The notes under the pieces are model-generated. The model did not search any database. It saw only the letters and a list, made by a program, of their open reading frames with translations, and was not told where the DNA came from. Shown here piece after piece: positions 16,266 through 24,955 of a DNA stretch of 64,000 nucleotides. The position numbers and the translations under genes are program-made. The stretch comes from an uncultured Clostridia bacterium (GTDB lineage Bacteria; Bacillota; Clostridia; Peptostreptococcales; Anaerovoracaceae): assembly GCA_947302715.1 (NCBI GenBank), contig CAMYVY010000003.1:1-64000 (forward strand), written 5' to 3'. How positions within the stretch are numbered: position 1 is the first letter of the stretch; each line of letters starts with the position of its first letter.

Positions 16266-17768
16266 TTACAGTTCGTAGATTTCTCCAAACTTTCCTTCCA
16301 AATACTCAACGTATGCATCCGTGGAGAATGGTCCTTCCAGAACCTTATCCAAGATCTCCTTCGGCGTGTAGAGAGATCCGTGTTTCCAGATATGCTCGCG
16401 ATTCCAATCATTGATTGGAGCAAAATCGCCCTTCAACAAGCACTCCTCAACATCCACTCTTTCTCTCATCTTTTTCATGAACTGTGCACCATAGGCTGTT
16501 CCCAATGCATATGATGGGAAGTATCCGATTGAACCGGAAGACCAATGGCTGTCCTGGAGAACTCCCTTTGTATCATTGGGAACATCAACTCCCAGGTATT
16601 CCTTGTATAATCTATTCCATGCTTCCGGTAAATCCTTGACCTCAAGTTCGCCGTGCATTATGGCCTTTTCCAATTCATATCGAACCATAACATGCAGGCA
16701 ATATGTGGCTTCGTCAGCCTCGGTTCTTATAAGTGAAGGTTCAACCTTGTTTACTGCCTTATATATATCCTCTGCGGTGTAGTGGCTTAGGGCATCGGGG
16801 AACAGCTCGACAAGCTTCGGATATATGTAGTTTACAAACCCGCGGCTTCTTCCAATCAGGTTTTCATAGAATCGGCTTTGACTTTCATGAATTCCCATCG
16901 ATACTCCGCCATCAAGAACCGTATAGGCCAGGTCATCCGCTGATCCCGTATCGTAGAGGGCATGCCCTCCTTCATGAACCACGCTGAATAGCGAGGAAGC
17001 AAAGTTATCCCTCTTGTAGTGCGTAGTTATTCTTTCATCAAAATGCGATCCCAGGCTAGTTGTGAACGGATGCTCAGTTGTGGAGAGTCCAACATGTTCA
17101 AGATCGAGACCCATTACCTTCATTAAATAGAGCGCCAGTTCCTCCTGCTTGTAGTCCGGGAAATCGCCGACCAGGCAACTGTCGTCAACCTGCGGCTTTT
17201 CTGCGATTTTCTTAAGAAGAGGCACGATATGCTCGCGAAGATTTCCAAAGAATTCATCGCAGAATTTCATGTCTATTCCTTCTTCGTATTCGTTAAGCCA
17301 GTAATCGTAAGGATCCTTTTCAGGCTCGCAATAACCGGCGGCTCTTTTATTTGCATCAAATATCTTTTCCAAATACGGTCTGAAGGATTCAAAATCATTC
17401 TCATGCTTTGCTTTCTCCCAGACCGCCTGAGCCTCTACAATAAGCTTCTGATATTCTACATATTCCTCCATTGGAATCTTCTGCATTCTGCGAAGGTCCT
17501 TCAGCATAAGGTAAACCATGCGGCGTTCCTTATCACTCAGTTCTTCCTTGTTTTCATCAAGGAATTCCAAAAGAGAAACGGTCTCCTCTCCTGTTGTTAT
17601 CTTGTACATTTCCTCACTTAGTATTCCCAGGGACTGCGCTCTGTTCGCTGCAGTTCCCTTCGGTGCCGTGGTCTCGCCATCGTAAATGATAGAGCCCATG
17701 CCATGAGCATATGCTGCTATTCTCTGCTGTAACTCTATTAAATCGTTTCTTGCTTGTGTGAGTTCCAT
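16266..17768 (-). CDS. M32 family metallocarboxypeptidase, active-site intact
   Basis: 500 aa, the usual M32 (thermostable carboxypeptidase 1/Taq) length. The zinc motif HEGGH is at 265-269 with the catalytic Glu266, and the second family motif HESQ at 294-297 supplies the third ligand. SHFDERITTHY and LIRTEADEATY also match the family. No signal peptide, so cytoplasmic. GAAAGGA precedes the ATG, 11 bases after the paralogue and 15 bases before the serpin gene. Removes C-terminal amino acids from peptides. Confidence 0.93.
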   Translation of the reverse strand: MELTQARNDLIELQQRIAAYAHGMGSIIYDGETTAPKGTAANRAQSLGILSEEMYKITTGEETVSLLEFLDENKEELSDKERRMVYLMLKDLRRMQKIPMEEYVEYQKLIVEAQAVWEKAKHENDFESFRPYLEKIFDANKRAAGYCEPEKDPYDYWLNEYEEGIDMKFCDEFFGNLREHIVPLLKKIAEKPQVDDSCLVGDFPDYKQEELALYLMKVMGLDLEHVGLSTTEHPFTTSLGSHFDERITTHYKRDNFASSLFSVVHEGGHALYDTGSADDLAYTVLDGGVSMGIHESQSRFYENLIGRSRGFVNYIYPKLVELFPDALSHYTAEDIYKAVNKVEPSLIRTEADEATYCLHVMVRYELEKAIMHGELEVKDLPEAWNRLYKEYLGVDVPNDTKGVLQDSHWSSGSIGYFPSYALGTAYGAQFMKKMRERVDVEECLLKGDFAPINDWNREHIWKHGSLYTPKEILDKVLEGPFSTDAYVEYLEGKFGEIYEL

Positions 17769-17779
17769 AAAAGTCCTTT

Positions 17780-19282
17780 CTACAGATTGTAAATTTCCGT
17801 ATACTTATCTTTGATATAGCTAATATATGCATCAGGGCTAAACTCTACACCAACATATTTCTCCATAATCTCTTTGGCTTTATAGAGTCCTCCGTGCTTC
17901 CAAATATGCTCCTTGTTCCACAGATTAATTAACTTGAAATTACCTTCATCTATGCACTCTTCAAGATCGATGTTTTCGCGCATCTTGTTTGTTATCTGGG
18001 CGGCATAGGCGTTCCCGAGAACATAAGCCGGGAAGTATCCTATCGCACCAAAAGGCCAGTGAATATCCTGGAGTACGCCGTTTACGTTATCCGTAACATC
18101 TATGCCAAGATAGTCCTTATACTTCTTGTTCCATGCTTCCGGAAGGTCTTTGACTTCCAATTCCTTGTTCAGAATCGCCCTCTCCAATTCATACCTTATC
18201 ATTACATGGATATTGAATGTGAGTTCATCGGCATCTATTCTGATCAGACCGGGTTCAACCTTGTTGACTGCCCTATATAAATCCTCCGAAGTGTAGTTTG
18301 ACAGAGTTTCAGGGAATAGGTCGACTATCTCCGGGAATATGTAGTTGATAAAGTTACGGCTTCTTCCTACAAAATTTTCGTAAAAGCGGCCCTGGCTTTC
18401 CAGCAAGCCCATTGAAACTCCACCGTCCAAAACGGTATAGGCAAGATTGTCCGCTTGTCCCATATCATAGAGTACATGCCCACCTTCGAAAAGAACCGTA
18501 TATAATGATGTCGTAAAGTCCTTTCTGGAATACCTTGTTGCTATTCTTTCATCAAAATGAGATCCGAGGAAAGTGGTAAACGGATGCTCGGACGTGGCTA
18601 AGCCAACTCGGCTTAAATTGAGTCCGATTAGTTCCATCAAATAAATCGCCAGGTTCTCTTGGTCCTCTGCAGAAAAGTCACCCTTGATGCAACTATCGTC
18701 AATCTGAGGCTTCTCCGTTATTGCATGAAGAAGTGGAGTCAGCTCGCTTCTGACAGCATCAAAAAGCTCTTCGCATGTTTTTGTGTCCAGGCCCTCCTCA
18801 TAATTATCAAGGCAGCAGTCGTAAGGATTATCTTTATACCCGCAATAAGCAGCGAATCTCCGAACAGTATCAAATACTTCTTCCAGATACGGACTTAGTA
18901 TTTCAAAGTCTCCCTCTTCCCTCGCTCTATGCCAGGCATCCTGGGCTTCGGCAAGAAGATTCTCATACTGAACATATTCCTTTGCCGGAATACTGCTCTT
19001 TTTTTTAGAGTCTCTCAGCATGAAATCAACTGCTCGGCGCTCCCTTACAGAAAGCAGGTTTCTGTTCTCATCAAGGAACCCCAAGATTTCCATGGTTTCA
19101 TCACCGGTTCTTAATTTGAAGATTTCTTCGTTCAGTATCTGGAGCGTCTGCGTCCGGTTATCAATGGTATCCGGTGGTGCAGATGTTTCTCCATCAAAGT
19201 AAATGAGCGCGGTTGCATGATTGAATGCACATATTTTTTTCTGGAGTGCATCAAATGCAACTCTGGCGTTTTCTAAATCCAT
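17780..19282 (-). CDS. M32 carboxypeptidase paralogue, probably catalytically inactive
   Basis: 500 aa, collinear without gaps in the first 300 residues with the next gene, so a tandem duplication. The zinc motif reads FEGGH (265-269; codon TTC where His is needed), and the second motif reads LESQ instead of HESQ (Leu294). Two family-invariant histidines are therefore lost while the rest of the protein (SEHPFTTFLGSHFDERIATR, YENFVGRSRNF) is well preserved, which speaks for selection on another role. Start at 19282 with AAGGAAG ahead; 21 bases after the SPFH gene. Confidence 0.92.
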   Translation of the reverse strand: MDLENARVAFDALQKKICAFNHATALIYFDGETSAPPDTIDNRTQTLQILNEEIFKLRTGDETMEILGFLDENRNLLSVRERRAVDFMLRDSKKKSSIPAKEYVQYENLLAEAQDAWHRAREEGDFEILSPYLEEVFDTVRRFAAYCGYKDNPYDCCLDNYEEGLDTKTCEELFDAVRSELTPLLHAITEKPQIDDSCIKGDFSAEDQENLAIYLMELIGLNLSRVGLATSEHPFTTFLGSHFDERIATRYSRKDFTTSLYTVLFEGGHVLYDMGQADNLAYTVLDGGVSMGLLESQGRFYENFVGRSRNFINYIFPEIVDLFPETLSNYTSEDLYRAVNKVEPGLIRIDADELTFNIHVMIRYELERAILNKELEVKDLPEAWNKKYKDYLGIDVTDNVNGVLQDIHWPFGAIGYFPAYVLGNAYAAQITNKMRENIDLEECIDEGNFKLINLWNKEHIWKHGGLYKAKEIMEKYVGVEFSPDAYISYIKDKYTEIYNL

Positions 19283-19303
19283 AACAACTTCCTTAAACAA
19301 TAG

Positions 19304-20338
19304 TTATAACGTTTCTTCGAGGCTACGCTTTATTTCTGCCGTAGTCTGAGCTGCGACCCTGCCTCCTTGAGATGTTTCCTCATCTATGCATGGGTCTTCC
19401 TCGAGTGGCGCAACCGGCTTTTCGGAATAATCTATCGGTGTGCTTTCCCCAATTCCGAGAGCTTCACCGATTACTCCTGCCTTTGCAACGAGCTCCGTAA
19501 TGTCGGACGGCATATAAATCTTTGTTGCTCTTCCGTCAGCCACATTCTTAAGCGCTTCGATGCCCTTATATTTGAGCACCTGCTCATTTATATTGGCTTC
19601 ACGGAGTTTCTTGAGTCCCTCTGCTTCTGCCCGATACACAAGCTCAATGCTCCTTGCCTGACCTTCTGCAACTGCAATTCTCGCCTCTTTTTCAGCTTCC
19701 GCAGCAAGAACCTTTGCTTCCTTGTCACCCTTTGCCCTTGATACTACTGCCTCCTGGTGTGCTTGGGCTTCCAATACCGTCTGACGACGTTCACGTTCCG
19801 CACGCATCTGCTTGGTCATAACCTCCTCAATCTCGCGAGGCGGTGTGATATTCTTTAGCTCAACTCTGGTGACCTTGATGCCCCATTTGTCGGTGGCTTC
19901 ATCAAGAATCGCTTCCATCTGTGCATTTATCTTGTCTCTGGATGTAAGGGTTTGGTCAAGCTCCATGCTTCCTATAATATTACGAAGGGTGGTTGCAGAT
20001 AGATTCTGCAGACCGGCAATCGGATTTTCCACACCGTAGGTATATAATCTTGGATCGAATACCTTGGCAAATACTACGGAATCTATGCTAACCGATACAT
20101 TATCCTTCGTGATTACCGGCTGCGGCGGGAAGTCCAGAACCTGCTCCTTAAGAGATATCTTTCTAACTATTCTTTCAAAGAAAGGTATCTTCAAATGGAG
20201 ACCTGCGCTCCATGTGGTCTTGTATTTCCCGAGGAACTCTATAATATATGCCTGCTCCTGGGGTACAATGCGTATACACATGGCGACTATTACTATGATT
20301 ATTACCAATAGAACAATGAGTGCTATAAATGGTCCCAT
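19304..20338 (-). CDS. SPFH/band 7 membrane protein (stomatin/QmcA-like)
   Basis: About 344 aa; started at MGPFIALIV (20338), preceded by AGGAGGG; an ATG 24 bases upstream lies before this site. One N-terminal membrane helix, then a band 7 domain (IVPQEQAYIIEFLGKY, LDFPPQPVITKDNVSV, RVELKNITPP) and a long Ala/Glu/Arg-rich coiled coil (about 170-240). Such proteins scaffold membrane microdomains and often regulate membrane proteases. First gene of the M32-M32-serpin-M20 operon, so a link with proteolysis is plausible. Confidence 0.9.
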   Translation of the reverse strand: MGPFIALIVLLVIIIVIVAMCIRIVPQEQAYIIEFLGKYKTTWSAGLHLKIPFFERIVRKISLKEQVLDFPPQPVITKDNVSVSIDSVVFAKVFDPRLYTYGVENPIAGLQNLSATTLRNIIGSMELDQTLTSRDKINAQMEAILDEATDKWGIKVTRVELKNITPPREIEEVMTKQMRAERERRQTVLEAQAHQEAVVSRAKGDKEAKVLAAEAEKEARIAVAEGQARSIELVYRAEAEGLKKLREANINEQVLKYKGIEALKNVADGRATKIYMPSDITELVAKAGVIGEALGIGESTPIDYSEKPVAPLEEDPCIDEETSQGGRVAAQTTAEIKRSLEETL

Positions 20339-20389
20339 AATATTACCCTCCTGTTTTCTCATAATATTTAATGAATACTTACGTTCTAT

Positions 20390-20395
20390 ATTATA
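20390..20395 (-). promoter_or_regulatory. possible -10 of the SPFH/serpin operon
   Basis: TATAAT on the minus strand about 50 bases before the SPFH start; the -35 region is a poor match, so the call is tentative. Confidence 0.35.
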
Positions 20396-20479
20396 TCACT
20401 TAATGTGTGACTGTCCTATCACTATTGCATATTGATTCGCGTCACTATGCGCTAAACTTGGCCTTAAACATAAACAAAA

Positions 20480-20499
20480 GACGGCTCGTTTGAGCCGTC
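20480..20499 (-). terminator. terminator of the small two-TM gene
   Basis: GACGGCTC and GAGCCGTC form an 8-bp perfect stem with a four-base loop; on the minus strand it is followed by TTTTGTTTATG, 51 bases after the small gene. Confidence 0.85.
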
Positions 20500-20550
20500 C
20501 CTGATTATTCGTATATAGGTTGGGTGGATTATATCGAATAAATGATTATA

Positions 20551-20769
20551 TTAGTTGTTCTTTTCAGCCTTTCTTCTTGCAGCGATAGCAACTACGATAT
20601 CTACGGAAACGATTCCGATGATCCATACGAGATTGTTCTGAATTGCTTCGATAAGTTCCATTGCTGCTGCCTCTACACTGTGTCCAGATACCTGGCTTAC
20701 TGCTACCATCAGCATTACGATTGCTGTTGCGATTGTTGCGATTATTGCTGTGCTAATTCTCTTTGTCAT
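20551..20769 (-). CDS. small membrane protein, two predicted helices
   Basis: 72 aa, started at MTKRISTA (20769) with GGGTGG ahead. Two hydrophobic segments (IIATIATAIVMLMVAVSQV and LVWIIGIVSVDIVVAIAA) separated by a short loop, ending in a basic tail RRKAEKNN. No family recognised. It stands alone between its own terminator and an upstream attenuator-like hairpin, so expression seems individually controlled. Confidence 0.7.
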   Translation of the reverse strand: MTKRISTAIIATIATAIVMLMVAVSQVSGHSVEAAAMELIEAIQNNLVWIIGIVSVDIVVAIAARRKAEKNN

Positions 20770-20787
20770 TTTATCCACCCTATATTT

Positions 20788-20817
20788 AAAAAATCCTTCT
20801 TGATTACTCAAGGAGGA
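20788..20817 (-). terminator. attenuator-like hairpin just before the small membrane gene
   Basis: Minus strand: a stem of TCCTCCTTGA with TCAAGAAGGA (one mismatch, loop of four) followed directly by six T residues, ending 18 bases before the start codon. Since the previous gene already has its own terminator (21028-21099), this intrinsic terminator is placed where it can only stop a transcript made from the leader. Confidence 0.7.
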
Positions 20818-21027
20818 CCTTCTTAGTTTCGCCGCCCCCCTCAAGGCTTTATTATCTTTTCTTTAGCTATAATATAGCGGTCACGCTACTACCGAAATGT
20901 GCGAAAAATGTTCAAGTTGCGATACTTTTTCGTAATCGAACCGTTACTTTGAGGACTTTTTTAAATTTTTTTCAAAAAATTTTTCAAAAATTCGTTGGTT
21001 TTTTCACGTTTGTGGAACACAAATAAA
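20818..21027. other. leader region without genes
   Basis: No gene found. On the minus strand it holds a TATATTAT element near 20868-20875 that may be a -10, a run of six G residues (20834-20839 region) and an A/T-rich tract with runs of T and A at about 20955-21005. I could not match the leader to a known riboswitch class. Confidence 0.4.
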
Positions 21028-21099
21028 AATCTGCCACCAGGGAGTCGCTTCACATTAACGCTGATTTGCTGTTTAATGCTGAGTCCCTGTTGGCAGATT
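21028..21099 (-). terminator. long-stem terminator of the CWB2/PepSY gene
   Basis: AATCTGCCACCAGGGA (21028-21043) pairs with TCCCTGTTGGCAGATT (21084-21099), 15 of 16 positions, enclosing a second small stem CATTAA/TTAATG. On the minus strand TTTTTATTTG follows. It lies 48 bases after the stop codon. Confidence 0.75.
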
Positions 21100-21147
21100 G
21101 CGAGGGAGCTAATTATGTATTAGTCGTATATTTAGTCGTACATTGAC

Positions 21148-22746
21148 TTAGTCGTAGATTGATTCCGAATCATATTCCATGATTGCTCCGGTTGTCGCAT
21201 TTATTTCTACTTCATATTCTCTTGTTCCTGAAATAAAGTCGATTTGGTATACTGCAACGCCATCGTCATATTCGAATTTCGCTTCCGTAAATCTTGCATT
21301 TCCTGCGGATACACCCGCACGGTTTAATGCTGTTTGTTTGGCTTGTTCCAAGGTTATTGTTGCGTTGTTATTGACATTGTTGGTCTTGCCGGATCCGCCA
21401 TTACCGCTATTTGTATTTGTGCTGCCGGAATTTGTTCTTGGCGTGTAGTTCTCTACATCGTAGTCAAAGCTGATTACAGCGCTGGTGTATGCATCGATTT
21501 CGTAATCGTATTCCTTGTTGCCTACGTAGAATTCTATTTCGTATTCCGTTCTTCCGTCATCATAATCAAGCTTGGTTCTGATGAAGCTCACCTGTCCGGC
21601 GGTTAGACCTGCGTGTTTCAGCGCTGCGGACTTTGCTGCTTCTTCTCCTATCAAGGCACCGTTTGTACCCTGACCGGCTGCTGATTGTCCTGTATTTCCG
21701 GAACCGGTTCCAACGGTTGAGTTCTTTGTCACTACATTATTTACCGTAGTATTATTGATAGCCGAAGTTCCTCCGATTGTGATGCATTTCTTGATATTCT
21801 TCTCAGCCATGAACTGCTTTGCGTAAGCATATGAATCGTTGGAAACGAGCAGTATGGGAGCATTGTTATCCATTGCAAGCGGCGCTCCGGAAAGTCCGTC
21901 AGGGAAATTGTTTCCGGATGCGAGCGCGACTGCCTCTGCATCAGAATTAAATTTGTTTGCAACTCTATAAGATGTTTCCCAGCGGTTTGCACCGGCAACA
22001 CGTTCTACTCTTCCGTAGGCCTTTAGTGCATTTTCAACACTTGCGCTTACCGCACTTGTTCCTCCGACGACATAGAATTTCTTTATGCCGGAGCTTGCTA
22101 TCCAATTCTTCTGCGCCTGAGTAAGCGTATCTCCAACCAGGAGCAAGGGCTTCTCTGCGGCACTCGCAGAAAGGCTGTCAGCAAAGCTCTTGCCGGAGGC
22201 TACGATCAATCCATCCTCAATCAAGTCATCGGTCTTTCTTCCGTATTCGTCCAAGGATGCCTCTTCGAGTACCGCCAAGTTCGTTCCGTATCTCTCGTTG
22301 CCGCTTAGTCTCTTTACTGTGAAGTTCTCTGTTACCCCAAGATTTCTTAACTTCGTTTCAAAGCTACTACTTACTGCAGAATTTCCTCCGAGAATATATA
22401 CCGTTCCTCTCGGATCCAGGTATCTTTGAATATAGGACATTACCTTTGATTCATTTGCCGCGTTTACCAGCATGAGCGGTCCGTCCTTTTCGTCTGCCAG
22501 GTATCCGCCGGACAATGCATCCGGGAAGTTCTCACCGCTTGCCAGTACGACGTTCTCGAAATGACCTTCCTTCTTTATCATTTCATCCGCTACTGCAAGG
22601 GATGTATCGTATCTGTTCTTACCTGCGACTCTTGTTCCCGTTCCTGAAGCAGTACTTTCTGCTGCGCTTGCAATTACGGGTATCATGGTCATAACCATAA
22701 TCAGCATAACCGCTACGATTCTTAATTTGATAATTGCTCTTCTCAT
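21148..22746 (-). CDS. secreted CWB2 cell-wall protein with two PepSY-like domains
   Basis: About 532 aa; started at MRRAIIKLR (22746) behind GGGGTG. Signal peptide (VAVMLIMVMTMIPVIASA), then three CWB2 repeats (GTRVAGKNRYDTSLAV, VKRLSGNERYGTNLAV, VERVAGANRWETSYRV) to about residue 345, which in this family bind an anionic wall polymer. After a G/N/Q-rich linker come two PepSY-type domains (AKSAALKHAGLTAGQVSFIRTKLDYDDGRTEYEIEF pattern, given here by its position at about 375-435, and AKQTALNRAGVSAG at about 470-530) separated by a Ser/Asn/Gly linker. PepSY domains often inhibit or modulate proteases, so this parallels the serpin fusion. Confidence 0.9.
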   Translation of the reverse strand: MRRAIIKLRIVAVMLIMVMTMIPVIASAAESTASGTGTRVAGKNRYDTSLAVADEMIKKEGHFENVVLASGENFPDALSGGYLADEKDGPLMLVNAANESKVMSYIQRYLDPRGTVYILGGNSAVSSSFETKLRNLGVTENFTVKRLSGNERYGTNLAVLEEASLDEYGRKTDDLIEDGLIVASGKSFADSLSASAAEKPLLLVGDTLTQAQKNWIASSGIKKFYVVGGTSAVSASVENALKAYGRVERVAGANRWETSYRVANKFNSDAEAVALASGNNFPDGLSGAPLAMDNNAPILLVSNDSYAYAKQFMAEKNIKKCITIGGTSAINNTTVNNVVTKNSTVGTGSGNTGQSAAGQGTNGALIGEEAAKSAALKHAGLTAGQVSFIRTKLDYDDGRTEYEIEFYVGNKEYDYEIDAYTSAVISFDYDVENYTPRTNSGSTNTNSGNGGSGKTNNVNNNATITLEQAKQTALNRAGVSAGNARFTEAKFEYDDGVAVYQIDFISGTREYEVEINATTGAIMEYDSESIYD

Positions 22747-22948
22747 TTTTTTCACCCCATCTTCCAAATAACTACTGCACACTTTCTTTTTCTTCTTCCT
22801 GACTACTATTTTTCATCGTAGCTGCATTATGAAGCATAAATATTAAAAGAGTATTAGAGCTGATTCCTTCTTGGGATATCGATTTTTTTCAATTCGTGTC
22901 CAATCTCGTATACGTCATTTTTCAATATACACATTTTTCAATATATAC

Positions 22949-23022
22949 TTGCACATCCCTCATTTTAGGGTATAATAAATATCGTAAACCGAACGTTTCT
23001 TATTGTTTACGTGCGGGTTTAC
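22949..23022 (+). promoter_or_regulatory. birA promoter and candidate BirA operator
   Basis: TTGCAC (22949-22954), 16-base spacer, TATAAT (22971-22976). Just downstream lies the inverted pair GTAAACC (22984-22990) and GGTTTAC (23016-23022), with a further GTTTAC at 23005-23010. As I recall, the BirA operator consensus has these half-sites with a 14-15 base spacer; here it is 25, one helical turn more. The operator overlaps the expected transcription start. Confidence 0.55.
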
Positions 23023-23069
23023 AAAGGGGTTAATTAAAGTGTACCAATTGGGAGTTGGAGGTTATTTTT

Positions 23070-24047
23070 ATGTCCACAAAGACTGAACTTTTAAAGTATC
23101 TTGATGATAATTTCGGTGTCTACGTTTCAGGGGAGAAGCTTGCGAAGGAGCTTGGAATATCCAGAGCAGCCGTCAACAAGGCCGCAAAAGCTCTCAATAA
23201 AAGCGGCTTCAAAGTCTACAGTCGTCCCAGTCAGGGCTATTGCATCAGGGAAAAGAAGGATGTGCTGAGCGAAGCATCGCTTGAGGGACTTATTCCATAT
23301 CCTTGCAAAATCCGCGTGTTCGATACTATAGAATCCACTAACACATATGCGAAAACACTTTCCCTTGATGATGTTCCAACCGTTATCATTGCGAATTCCC
23401 AAAGCGCCGGGCGTGGTCGCTTGGGGCGCTCCTTTGAGTCGCCGGCAAATACAGGACTCTATATGAGTTTCGCATTCAAGCCGCAATTCGATTTATCAAA
23501 TTCACCATTTGTCACATTGGCAACAGCAGTTGCCGTATGCAGGGCCATAGAAGAAGTCTGCGATGTAAATGCGAAGATAAAGTGGATTAACGATATCTTC
23601 TATAGAGAGAAAAAAGTTGCAGGAATATTAACGGAGGCTCAGACAAATCTTGAGACAGGTAGAATCGACAGTCTTATAATAGGAATAGGGATAAATTGCT
23701 TCCCCGGAAACTTCTCCGACGACATTAAGGATATAGCCGGGCCTCTTTCCGACGAGTTCAATTCTTTTTCTCGAACAAAGCTCGCAGCTTCCATTGTAAA
23801 CAAGCTCTTCGAAATCATGCAAACCGTTTCAGAGAAAAGTTTTCTTTCTGAGTATAGAAGGCGCTGCTTTATTCTCGGGAAGGGCATTTTGGTGAAGACG
23901 CCTTATACCGACCACCCGATCAAAGCTCGCGCAATAGACATCGATCAAAACGGAGGTTTGGTTGTCGAATACATGGAAGGTGTTCGTATGCGTGAAATGG
24001 AGACCTTGATGAGCGGTGAAATCACCGTTAGGCCGGATACTTATTAA
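23070..24047 (+). CDS. birA: bifunctional biotin-protein ligase / biotin repressor BirA
   Basis: About 325 aa; started at MSTKTELLKY (23070) with GGAGG eight bases ahead. N-terminal HTH (ELGISRAAVNKAAKALNKSG) followed by the ligase: the biotin/AMP site SAGRGRLGRSFESP, the KWINDI motif (KWxND) and VAGILTEAQ, GIGINC. It activates biotin to biotinyl-AMP and attaches it to carboxylase lysines; the HTH makes it a repressor of biotin genes. Stop overlaps that of the convergent sortase gene by four bases. Confidence 0.95.
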   Translation: MSTKTELLKYLDDNFGVYVSGEKLAKELGISRAAVNKAAKALNKSGFKVYSRPSQGYCIREKKDVLSEASLEGLIPYPCKIRVFDTIESTNTYAKTLSLDDVPTVIIANSQSAGRGRLGRSFESPANTGLYMSFAFKPQFDLSNSPFVTLATAVAVCRAIEEVCDVNAKIKWINDIFYREKKVAGILTEAQTNLETGRIDSLIIGIGINCFPGNFSDDIKDIAGPLSDEFNSFSRTKLAASIVNKLFEIMQTVSEKSFLSEYRRRCFILGKGILVKTPYTDHPIKARAIDIDQNGGLVVEYMEGVRMREMETLMSGEITVRPDTY

Positions 24048-24886
24048 TCCACCGGAATCAGCTTTGCCCAAATAACGAGTCGGTTGTCATCAACCAATTC
24101 GGTACATGTGCTCATTAATACGATATTGTCATCTACAGAAACCGTCACTTCAGGATCGGCCCAAAACTCATTTATTTCTTGAACGTGATCCAGGTACGCT
24201 TGTTTTTCGGCGGGATCGATTTCTCCCCAAGCATCACTGAAATTGTATCTGTAGACGGACATATCCGTTTCGCTCACTCTCGCACAAGCAAATACATGCA
24301 TATCGTAGTTTTGACTTGGCGTATAGAGCTCAATTGTGGGATGGTTCTTATAATATTCAATTCCCCCTTCTTCAAAATAGTTTACAAGGGGTTTAAACAT
24401 CGAACCGTCCTTCATTCTATGCCCATACATAATTGTAAGGAATCTCTTAAACGGGTCTGTGCAATTGTAGTCAATAAAAATCGTTCCCTTGCCGTTGTAT
24501 TCTCCCGTAATGGTATTCGCGAGGTAGTATTCGCTGAAGGAATGTTCGTCGTCCCATTTTTCGCCGCTTACTATGGGATAATTAATCACGGTATCCTTGC
24601 AGCGCATCCATGCGCTAACATCTTCATTTTTTTCAGTCAAGCCGGCCCAATCCAAATGCAGTCTTGAATTATCGGTATCGTCGATTTTACCCGCACCAAC
24701 TTCATCGGCAAAGTCCTCATAGATTACGGTACCGGTTTCATATTCACTGTAAATTCTATAGATATTATAGCCACTGTAACCCATGACGCCTATCAGAATC
24801 ACTATAACGATTCTGTATAGCCATGCTCCAATGCCGCCCTTCTTCTTTTCCTTTTTTCTCGCTGCTTGAACTTCTGCTCTGGACAT
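24044..24886 (-). CDS. srtB: class B sortase
   Basis: 280 aa with a basic N-terminus and one membrane helix (IVIVILIGVMGYSGYNIYRI). The sortase core has the catalytic His in IMYGHRMKDGSMF, the catalytic Cys in LMSTCTEL and the Arg in NRLVIWAKL. The order and the TLSTC-like motif place it in class B. It would anchor a surface protein bearing an NPxTN-like signal; none of the proteins in this window carries an obvious sorting signal. Last gene of the cob-to-sortase run of minus-strand genes, 69 bases after the histidine phosphatase. Confidence 0.92.
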   Translation of the reverse strand: MSRAEVQAARKKEKKKGGIGAWLYRIVIVILIGVMGYSGYNIYRIYSEYETGTVIYEDFADEVGAGKIDDTDNSRLHLDWAGLTEKNEDVSAWMRCKDTVINYPIVSGEKWDDEHSFSEYYLANTITGEYNGKGTIFIDYNCTDPFKRFLTIMYGHRMKDGSMFKPLVNYFEEGGIEYYKNHPTIELYTPSQNYDMHVFACARVSETDMSVYRYNFSDAWGEIDPAEKQAYLDHVQEINEFWADPEVTVSVDDNIVLMSTCTELVDDNRLVIWAKLIPVD

Positions 24887-24955
24887 AATTTTCGAATAAC
24901 AACCTTTCCGTCGGTTTATTTCAAAATGCTGCTCTAAAGTGATTTGCGCAATCCC

